Assembly (NCBI RefSeq): GCF_013426895.1
Contig: NZ_AP023177.1
Coordinates: 186,001 to 250,000 of the forward strand
Source: Paraburkholderia largidicola
Lineage (GTDB): Bacteria > Pseudomonadota > Gammaproteobacteria > Burkholderiales > Burkholderiaceae
DNA: 64,000 bases
Direction: 5' to 3'
Both the position numbers and the translations under genes were made by a program. Below, piece by piece: positions 8,518-18,600 of this stretch (its first letter is position 1; the number at the start of each line of letters is the position of its first letter). Below the pieces are notes generated by a model, which was not told the DNA's origin, did not search any database, and worked only from the letters and a program-made list of their open reading frames with translations.

Positions 8518-9028
8518 TCACCGCACCGCCTTTCCGCCGGCCGCGACGGTCACCGCGATGATGAGCACGCCATAGACGATCGATCGCACGCCCGCATCCG
8601 CGCCAAGCGCGTTGAGCGGGGCGTTCGTGAGAAACAGGAACATCGACGCGCCCCACACGCCGACGATCGTCGCCTTGCCGCCGGCGACCAGCGTGCCGCC
8701 GATCACGACCACGGCAATCGAAATCAGCATGTACTCGACGCCCATGTCGAGCGACGCGCCGCCCGAGGTCGCCGCGAGCAGAAGCGCCGTGAGCGCCGCG
8801 ATCATCGAGCACAGCACGTACGCGAGGCAGCGCGTACGATGCACGTCGACGCCCGCGAGCCACGCGGCCCGTGCGTTCTGTCCGATCGCCGACAGCTTGC
8901 GGCCGTACACCGCGCGATGCAGCAGCACCGCCAGCGCGCCCGACAGTGCAAGCGCAAGGAGCGCGATATACGGCACGTTCAGGAAACGGCCGGTCGCGAA
9001 CGCACCGAGCGCGGGCACGAGTTGGCTA
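8518..9028 (-). pseudogene. RbsC-type sugar ABC permease, 3' fragment
   Basis: The open frame gives the C-terminal half of a ribose/xylose-type ABC permease. Visible features include several hydrophobic helices, the EAA-like cytoplasmic stretch GRKLSAIGQNARAAWLAGVD, and the terminal segment GGTLVAGGKATIVGVWGASM. The first 150 or so residues of a normal 320-residue permease are missing. Coding homology begins exactly where the upstream immunity gene ends (about 9028), so the apparent start is an artefact of the junction. The immediate neighbour is the gluconolactonase-like fragment. Confidence 0.82.
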
Positions 9029-9268
9029 CTCGATTTCGAGCGTGTGCCCTCCGCGATCAAAGTCTGCTCTTATGTCGTCCAATATGAGGTTTTTCTCAGA
9101 AGACAAAACTGGCGAAGTTTGGTCTGGCGGGTCCCAAAACTTGATGCTGTCCGAGAAAACGACAAAGCCAAGTTTGTCGTTTCCCGGGAAAAACATCTCT
9201 CCTTGCACTGTTACAACCCGGTTGCCGATCTTGACCCGGATGTGGCCTCGTGACACGTCTAAGATCAC
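9026..9268 (-). CDS. Imm74-like immunity protein of the CdiA/BcpA-like toxin
   Basis: An 80-residue predicted cytoplasmic immunity protein. It starts with GTG at 9268, overlapping the stop of the giant exoprotein gene by four bases (GTGA), so translation is coupled. The pattern HIRVKIGNRVVTVQGEM, then FVVFSDSIKFWDPP, then a helix ending ILDDIRADFDRGG and a final beta strand matches the mostly-beta Imm74 family of polymorphic toxin systems, from memory of that family. Its position directly after the C-terminal toxin module is the standard CDI arrangement and is the stronger argument for its function. Its stop codon abuts the truncated permease. Confidence 0.8.
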   Translation of the reverse strand: MILDVSRGHIRVKIGNRVVTVQGEMFFPGNDKLGFVVFSDSIKFWDPPDQTSPVLSSEKNLILDDIRADFDRGGHTLEIE

Positions 9269-9630
9269 TGATTACCTCGCGTAAAAATGACTTTGCTAGC
9301 GCCCGTAGCAGGATCAATGGTAATGATCTGAGTAACGTTTGGATTCTTCATCAACGCTGGTAATTCTGCAGTTTCCCAAACGTTTCCGGGCCGAAGATTC
9401 GAACCAATGACAGCTCGAACCGTACCCGACGCACCGGATGCATACTGTGCGGAAATATTTTGCCATGCCTGCACTACCGCCGGGTTCGCCGCATCCCATG
9501 CCGGCATTTGTATACCGTTTTGTGCAATCAACGTCTCAAGTGTAGTGCCACCGTTCAATCGAGCGATTTGGGCTGCGATGTCTTGACCACCAACGCTGCC
9601 GGTGCGACCTGACCAAAAGAATGCTGTACT
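9265..9630 (-). other. C-terminal toxin-like module of the CdiA/BcpA-like protein
   Basis: Encodes residues about 3795-3915. After hydrophobic pretoxin helices (LIGGGALVAGGVLFGPEIAA) the sequence becomes globular: FFWSGRTG, TTLETL, an aromatic-rich helix ending YASGASGTVRAVIG, then NVWETAELPALMKNPNVTQI and a final strand pair. I do not recognise the catalytic family. Conserved-looking polar residues (S/R of the first motif, E of TTLE, E of WETAE, N of NPNV) are candidates for the active site. Its place directly before an immunity gene supports a toxin role. Confidence 0.65.
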
Positions 9631-12600
9631 TGGTTGGGTCGCAACGGGATTCGTGTTTGTGGCCGAAAACGCCCCAGTGATTACTGAGGCACCCGTACCA
9701 GCCGGCATACCATTCACGCCGGCGTAAACCTCGCCCGCCAATATAGAGATTTCGTTGGCGCACAAGACAGCGTTGGCAACGCACGCTGCGGCGATCTCCG
9801 GACCGAATAACACACCCCCTGCTACAAGCGCACCTCCGCCAATCAGATAGGGAGCGTAAGCACCCAGCTGCTGACCTACACCTGCAGCCACCTGAGCTTC
9901 AGTGATGGCTTGTTGTGCCTGCTGATTTTGATAGCTTTGCCAAGCTGCCTGAAACGCATCCCCCAACTTCTCGAATAGCCCTTTTTGCCCGGGATGATCG
10001 CCCGAGTTATTTAGCGCCTCATTCTGAGCGGACAATGCAGCACCTTGAGCGTTGCCCCCCAGTAGGGCACCAGCGCTGCCTCCAAGCAGCGTTGCAAAAC
10101 CCGCAAGTGCGGCCTGTTGCGCGGCGTTTAGAGGCGCTCCAGTCGGGTCTATCGCCTGGATGAAGTCTGGTGAAAATGCGGCACTTGATGCTGCGCCTAT
10201 AGCGCCTCCAGCACAACCAGTTCCATCAAGCGCACTAGCCGCACACCCCAGTCCCGCGTGCGCTGCAAGGTACGCCAGTTCGCCTCCCACAGGCCCGAGC
10301 ACATCATTCAGGCTGGCTTGGGCGTCCCCAATGGCGAATGCACCAGAGGCAGACAATTCTCCCGTCAACGCATTCTCAAGCGCGTTGGCAAAACTCCCCC
10401 CTCCGATTGCTGTGCCGACACCAGCCGTAATGCCCGCTTCTGCAAGCATCGCCAGGCCTCGCTCTGTCAACGAAGCAGTGGTCGTAGTCGCCTGGTTTAC
10501 GCTCGTTCCGGCCACCGGATTAACACCCGCCAGGCCCGCGATAGAATTGGTAGCGCCGCCGACGGCCAAAGGCTGGGTAGTAAAACCAAGCCCCGAGTCG
10601 CTGTTGTACGTGATGCCATTCGTCAGCCCAGCAGTAATCCCCGCGACACCTGCCGCCTCGAAAGCGCTCGCCCAGTTCAACTGCCCGGTCATGGTCAGCT
10701 GTGACGCAATGCTTGATGTGAACCCTGCAGCCGCAGCCGATAGTGCAATATTGCCCAGCCCGGCTGACACCGCCGGCATGGCCACCCCTTCTGTGGTAGT
10801 CGTCGCAGCAGTCGCCGCAGCAAACGTGCTCCCTTCCGTCGCCACCGCACCGATTGCAGCGCTCGCTGCGCCAGCGGTCATGATGGCGATGACTACCGCA
10901 AAGGCGATACCAACGATTTGAGAGGCTCCAAAACCACCTTGCGCCACAAAATCCGTATGCAGGTTGTCGCTAACGGTCGTCTGCGTAAAGCTCGTGCCCA
11001 GTTGCTGCTGCAACTGCGCGAGCATCTGCTGCGTACCAGACTGATCAACCGTGCCATCGGCATTGAGTTGCTGCAGCGCGCCGCCAATCTGATTGAGCGT
11101 CTGGACGTTCAGGTCCATGTTCGCCGCGCTCATGAAGCCGCCGGGCTGAACAGCCGTGCCTGTCGTCTCGGAGTAGCCGACCTCGTTGATATAGCTCCAG
11201 ATCTGACCTACGTTGACCTGATTGGCCTGGTTGGTCAGCGTCCCGGTATTGACCGTTAGCGTATTGGATGCGGTGATGTCGCCCGTATTGAGGATGCTTC
11301 CGTTGCCATCCTGATTAAAGTTGAGCGTGACGTCCTTGCCCGTGATGGTCCCGTCCGCTGACATCGCGCTCCAGTTCTGCGGCAGATACACCTGCGGCAT
11401 CAGCGCCGTCACGGTCGGACACGTCACGGGACCTGTCGACACGCAACCCGGGTCGGGCACCGACTGCTCCACATACCAGAGCATCGGCGCGCTCAATGTA
11501 TTGAGCTGAGCCTGAGTCAATGCATCGCCAAGCTGCAGATTGTTGGCCTTCGCATAGTCGATTGCGTTCTGGTACAGGATCTCCTTTTCCTGCGCAGTGA
11601 CAGAGAGATTGTGCTTGCTGTCGTAGGTCAATCCATCGATGAAGCTGGCCTTGCCCGTCTGCTGCAATGCCGCCTGCTGAAGCATCAGATCTTCAGCCTG
11701 GGGGTTGTAATAGAACAACGTCGAACCCGGTTGCAGGTTTGCCGGCAGATTGTCGAGCAACGCCTGCGGACCGAGCGGGTCAAGCGCCGAACTACCCAGC
11801 GAACCCGACACATACGATGCCTGGCCGGCTACAGGCGTCGGCAGCGGCGCACCGACCGTGCGCGGTGTGGTCAGATTCAAGCCAGGCAGATTCACCCCGC
11901 TCAGCGAAATCACCTGCGACGGTCCATTTACGCGGGGCGTGTAGGTGTTCGCTGTCGTGATGCCGTTGATCAGTTTCTGGCCGGTGAGCGTCACTGACGT
12001 GCCGATCACGTTGCCGACGTTCTGAATCTCGCCACCCGATGTAATGGACAGATTCGGTGCCTGGATCGTCGCGGCGATATTGCCGACCGGCGTCGGCGGA
12101 TCGATCGCGCCACCCACCTTCGTGTACGCATCGCCGTAAAGCGCCGTGCATTGTTCAGGTGAGCCGCATGCCCAGATGTCGTGCCGCTTGTCGGGACTGA
12201 AATCCCCCGTCTCCTGGACCCAATGTGAATGCCAGTACGCGTTCAGCGTCTGCGCTTCGTTGACGACCGGGCCTGCGACCGAAATCGTCGCGTTGTTCCC
12301 AGCCGCAATCAGGCTGCCGATGTTCGTCAGGCTGCCCGCGTTGAGTTGAAGGTTGTTACCGGCGCTGATAACCGATGAATTACCGGTCTGCTGGTCGACA
12401 TAGCCTTCGCAATAGCTCTCCTTGTAACCACCTACGGTCATACAGCCCGAGTACTGCTCCTTCGACCCGTAGTCCTCATGGACCGGAACAGGCGGCGGCA
12501 GCGTGTTGGTAATCGCGCCCGACACATTGAGCGTGATGTTGTTGCCCGCGACGATATTGCCGGACGTATTGTTCAGGCTCTGCGCCGGCGTGGTCGACGT

Positions 12601-15600
12601 CGCCGTCGTTCCAACGCCACCGATCACGATGTCATGGCCCGCGAGCAGGTTGCCGTACGTGTTATTGATCTGCCCCGCAGCAATGACGAGGTCGTTTCCG
12701 GCAAAGACCGTGGCGTTCTGCTGCGCATAAGAGAACGTGGTCGAATTGGGATTCCCGCCACGCATGCCACCGGCGCCACCACATTGCGCGCCGCTCACAC
12801 CGGATGCGCAACCCGGTTGCGTCGAGGTGGCCGAGTTGTATTGCCCCTGGTTGGAGAACGACTGCGCGGCACTCGCGTTGAAGTTATTGCCAGCATAGAG
12901 CAAACCGCCGTTCACCAGATTGCCGCCGGACAGATTCATGTTGCGTCCCGCGATGATCTGGCCTTGCGCCCCGAACGTCGTAGTCGTACTGGTGGAGCTC
13001 GGCGGTACGTTAGCGCCCGGATTGAACGAAACGGTCGACTGCGGCACGACCGTTCCGGAGATGCCCAGACCGCCACTCCCGTAAATTCCGACCGTGCCCA
13101 GCGCATTCATCTGCGCCATGAACGCATCAAGTTGCGCCTTATCGACGGTGTCGACAATAGTCGCGACGGCATTGCCCACCGATGCGTTGTTGAGCGACTG
13201 CAGGTTCAGGTTGACATCCAGTCCCGCTGAGATCGTGCTGCCTGCGTTCGACAACGTGCCTGCCGTGATATTGACGCTGCCTCCTGCTGCGATCACACCA
13301 GGCGAAACCGGACCGGGCGCTGTGATCGTCCGGTCGATCCCGGGCAACGCGATGTACTGATGGTCTCCCGCTTGCGAGTTACCGACCTGCAGTTCCGCAC
13401 AGGCGCTGGAATCGCCATAGCACGTGCTGCCGCCGCTTCGGACATCGATATACCCGCCACCCATGTTCGGCAACAGGGTCGCGATCGTAGCCGTCTGCGA
13501 AAACTGATAAAGGTAACAGTCGCCCTGGCTGTTCTGGCAATACCAGCCGGACAACATCCCGATCACGATCTGACTCAACAGATCCGGGTTCGCTGAAGCA
13601 CCGACGAGCTGTGTGGACGTTTGCGTTGCGCCCTGCAACGCATCATTGACCACCGCCCCGGCATTGATATTGATGTTGCCGCCGGCAAGAATCGTCCCGA
13701 CTGTGTTGTACACGGTCGCGTCAGTGTTCAGACTGATGTTGCCGTTGGCTTGCGTCGTGCCGTACTGGTTATCGTAGTTGCCACCGCCGTTGAACGTCAG
13801 ATTGTTGGCGCTTTCGATCGTGCCGCGATTCGTAACGCTACCGTTCAGCGTGATTGAACTGCCGCTGTGTACGACAGCATTCGCGGCATTGCTCAACGCG
13901 CCGTTGAACGTGACGTCATTCCCCGACAGCTGACCGAAGTTGTTGAAGGTGCCATAGGTCGTGAGAGTCAGGGGAGCGGACCCCGTGATCAGCCCGTAGT
14001 TGTTGATACCACTCAAGGCAACAACCGTCGCACCCTGTCCACCATAGTTCCACGTCCCCCCGACATTGATAAAACCCGCCGTCAGCGAAAGCTGCCCGCC
14101 ATAACTGATCGTGCCCTGCGATGGATCGATCGTCGCATTGACGGCGCTCACACCCATATTCCGCTGCGCAAGCAGCTGTCCGCCAACGTTATAAAACGCG
14201 CCGCCGCCTCCATTAATCGTCAGAGACACATCGCCCGTCACCGGCCCGGTCGGCGTATTCGGATTACCCGCAAAAACCAGCCCGTTCTGGTTGTTCAGCG
14301 TCCCCGTATTGATGTTCAGGCTGTTGACGGCCATCAACGAGCCGCCGATGTTGTTCAGCGCACCCGCCACATTGATGTTCGTCGTCGCGCCATTCACCAG
14401 CCCGGCATTCGCGAAGTTCGTCGCGGTGATATTCGTCGTGCCCGTCGATGCGAGCGAACCCGTCGCAGCGTTCGTGAGGTTCGGAGCGGTCACGGTCAGC
14501 GTGCCACCCGACAGCACATTGCTCGCGTTATAAAAAGCATTCTGCGACACGAGCGTCGCCGCGCCGACCACGTCGAGCTGGCTTCCCACCAGTGAGAGCT
14601 GGTTCGAAGCACGCGCATCGAGTGTGCCGCCGACGATCGCATTGCCGAGCGTCACGTTCGCGCCTGCGACCTGCAGGTTCTTCGAAGAAACGATCGAAGA
14701 CTGTCCCGCATCGACGGTCCCCGTCGCATTGATCGAGATATCCTTCGATCCGCTCGCCGTCCCGCTCATCGTGACGTTTGCGCCGGACAGCGCCAGTTCG
14801 CCCGCGACAACGCTGTTACCGGAGAGCGTCAAGGTCTGTCCTGCATGCAGGCTTGCATCGCCATTCGACAACACGCCGCCAACCGTGACATTGCCGTTCG
14901 TGCCCGTCACATTGACGGCGCCCATCGACGAGATACCGCCCGTTGCCGATGCATTATTGGCTGCATTGATCGTCGCGTTGCCGCCCGTCTGCACCTGTCC
15001 GTTGAACGCCACGCTGCCTGCACGCGACGTCGCAACGATGTCGCCCACGGCCGTCGCCGGGCCGAACGACATATCGCCGTTCGAGGTTGCCGTGAATTTG
15101 CCTGCGCCCTGAACTTCGCCGAGCGCGACACCGCCGCCCGCGTTGACCGTGATGTCCTTGCCGAAAGTCAGTGCGCCGCCACCGTTGATCGAGCCACCGG
15201 CATTGAGGTTCGCAACACCGAGTCCCAACAGGTTGCCGCCGAGCGTCATCGCGCCGCCCGACGTGACATTAGTATCGCCGTTGATGAGTCCGCCCGACAG
15301 CAGCGCCAGATTGCCGCCTGCGCTTGCAGCAAAGTTGCCCTGAGTGGTCACGCCACCGCCGACTCCAAGCGCGCCCGTGGTTGCCGTCAACGTGATGTTG
15401 CCGTTCGAGCCAGCCGCGCCACCGATCAGCAGGTTGCGGCCAGCGGAGACATTCAGCATATCCGCCGACGAAGCCGAACCACCAACCTGCACATCGCGTG
15501 CAGCCGTAACCGATGTGGTCGAGCCGGAGGCAATGTCACCCATCACCACGACATCGCCCGCCCCGTTATGCCCCTGCGCCTGCAACTGAACCGTGCCGCC

Positions 15601-18600
15601 CGCCTGGGCCGAGCCCAGCGACATATCGTTGCCCGCCGTCACGACGAGGTTGCCGTTCGTGCCGACCACACCCGTCACATTCACACTGCCGCCGGCATGC
15701 ACGTTCGCCTGCTGGCCGAACACGACCGAACCTGCGTTGATGTTTCCACCTGCCGTGAGCGTGCCCGTGTTCTGCGCGCCGATGCCACCCGTCAGCGTCA
15801 TGTCGCCGCCGGAAGTCAGATGCGCATCGCCGCCGACGGTCGCGGCGCGCGAGAAATTCAGTGCCTGCGCGGTGTTCGCACTGAGCTGCCCTTGCGTGGT
15901 GACATTGCCCGCCGAGCCATTACCGCCCGTCGCCGTGAGCGTGAGGTCTCCCGCCGAATTCACGTCGGCCAGCGAGAAGTTGCGCGCCGCGTTGACGGTG
16001 GTCGTGCCGCCCGTGTTGATCGCACCTGCCGCCGTGACGTCGCGCGACGCGGTGAGCAGCATCGTGCCCAAAGCCGTCGCGTTGCCACCGAACGTCACAT
16101 CGCCGCCGCCCGCATTGCCGTTGGCCGTCACGGTCAGATCGCCCGATACCGCCTGGACGCTGCCGAGGCCCGCGTTGTTGCCACCTGCGACGGAGACAGT
16201 CGAACCCTGCAGCGCACCCGTCAGCGCAAGATCATGCGAAGCCGTCAGCGTCGCGGCCTGCGCGAACGCCGCCGAACCCGCACCGGTGATGTCGCGGCCA
16301 GCACTGAGCACACCATCCATCTGCCCCGCGACGGTGCCCGTCAAGGCAATATCGCGCCCCGCCTGCACATCGATCTGCTTCGCAGCCGCGATCTGTCCGC
16401 CAAGTTGTGTATCGAGCGCCGATGCAACATTGAAGGCGCCCGCTGTCGCCGCCGTGCCTGTAAACGATGCGCTGCCCGTTATCGCCGTCGCATTGAGGTC
16501 ATTCGTCGATTCGACGCTGCCCGTCACCGTGACGTTGCGTTGGCCTGTCAGCGTCAACGCGTCGCCGCTTGCGAGCGCGCCGCTCACCAGCGCATCGCGC
16601 GCTCCCGTCAGATGGATTGCGCCGGGCGCCGTCGCCGTGCCCGTGATCGCTGCGTCACCTGCACCTGCGTTGCCGTTGGCCGTGACATCGAGCGTCGTCG
16701 CCGATATCACGTCATGCAGCGCGGCGTTGTTACCGCCCGTTGCGGTGACGACATTCGCCTGCACACCACCCGTCAGGGCGATATCGTGCTGTGCGGCGTA
16801 GTTCGCCGTCTCCGTGATCTTCTGCGTGCCGCCGCCTGTGATATCGCGCGCCGCCGTGACCGTCGCATTCGATCCGCCGACCATCGTGCCGTTCAGCACC
16901 GCATCGCGGCCCGCCGTCAGCGTGATGTCGTTGACGGCACTCGTGCTTGTGCCGAGCGACAGATCGAGCCCCGTCGTGATATCGAGCTTGCCGCCGCTGT
17001 TGATGCCGCCCGTCGCGAGCAGGCTGCCTGCCTGCGCATTGAGCGTCGCGTCACCGACCGATTCGATTGCACCATCGACATGGATGTCATGCTGCGCCGT
17101 GACAGACGCCGTCGTGCCGCTGGCGATCTTGCCGGTCGACGTCACCGAGACGTCGTTGTTCGCATTGACCGTCACCGCGCCCGCTGCAGCCGCAGCGCCT
17201 GTAACCGTAACGTTGCCCGCGCCATTCGCGCTGTTCGTGCCGTTCGCGTGTACTGCGATCGTGCTGGCAGATTCGATATTGTTGACGGTCGCATTGCCCG
17301 CCGCCGTGATATCGACCGACTGTCCCTGTACGAGCCCGCCCTGCACGATGTCGCGGCCCGCCGCGAGCGTCGCCGCTTGCGTGAAGGTCAACGTGCCGGC
17401 ACCGCCGATATCGCGCCCCGCCGTGACGACGCCCTGTCCCAGACCCGCGAGCATGCCGCTGACATTCACATCGCGCGCGGCGCTCAGCGTCGCATCCGAC
17501 GCAGCCGTCGTCGTGCCGCCCAGATCGATGTCCGTGCCTGCAAGCGCCGTGAATGCGCCGTTGCTGTTGATGACACCCGTCGATCCGATGCTCCCCGCCG
17601 TCGCGTTCAGCAGCATGTCGCTGGACGACTGCACCGAACCGCTGACGCCGATGTTCTGGCCGGCATTGAGCACGACCGTCGAACCACCGACTACGGCGCC
17701 CGTGATGTCCAGATCGTTCGTTGCATTGAGCGAGAGCGTCGATGCCGCCTGCACGTCATGCAGCGACGCGGAGCCGCCCGCGTTCGTCTGTATCGTGCCG
17801 GCGCGCACCGAACCCGTGACGTTCGTATCGCCGCCCGATGTGACGTTCGCGCTCAGGCCAAGCGCGAGGGCTGCGCTGCCGCCGATCGCATTGCCCGCGT
17901 TGAAGATCCCGTTGCCCTGCGCGACGACGGAGCCGTTCATCGTCAGGTTCTGCCCGGCCGTCACGTTGATATCGCCGAGCGACGACGTGCCCTGTGCGCC
18001 GAGATCGACCGATTGCGCGGCACTGATGTTGAGGTTGCCACCCGACTGGATGTTGCCCGTGCTCACCAGGTTGCCGGACGCGTTCGTTAGCGTGACGTCG
18101 CCATTCGACTGCACGGTGCCCGCGTTGGTCGTATCGCGGCCGCTCGTGACATTCAACGCGTTCGCGCTTTGCAGCGTGCCGCTCGCACTCACGCTGACAT
18201 CGCGCGCGGCATTGAGCGTCGCCGTCGAGAGCGACGTGACGGTGCCGCCGATCGCGATATCGCCCGCATTCGTCGTGACCTGCAACGCCGCGTTCGACAC
18301 GACGTTGTTCAGCGAGACCGAGTTCGCCGCCGTGAAGTTGACCGCGTTGCCCTGAAGCGCGCCTGTCACCGACAGGTTGCTGCCCGCCGTGGCCGTCACA
18401 TCGCTCGCGAAGCCGCTGTTGCCGCCCGCGACAATGTCATGACCTGCCGTCAAGGCCGCTTTCGCCTGTCCGGCGAGCGACCCGCCGATCGCCAGATCGT
18501 GGCCGGTGCTGAGCGTGACGTCGTTGACCGCGCTCGTGTCGCCCGTCAGCGAGACGTCCTGCGCAGCTTTCACCGTCAGCGCGGACGCGCCGTTGACCGT

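Noticed and set aside
14845..18090. Plus-strand open frame of 1081 codons
   Set aside because: It is fully antisense to the repeat region of the giant TpsA, is extremely Arg/His/Ala-rich without domains, and arises from the codon bias of the opposite strand.
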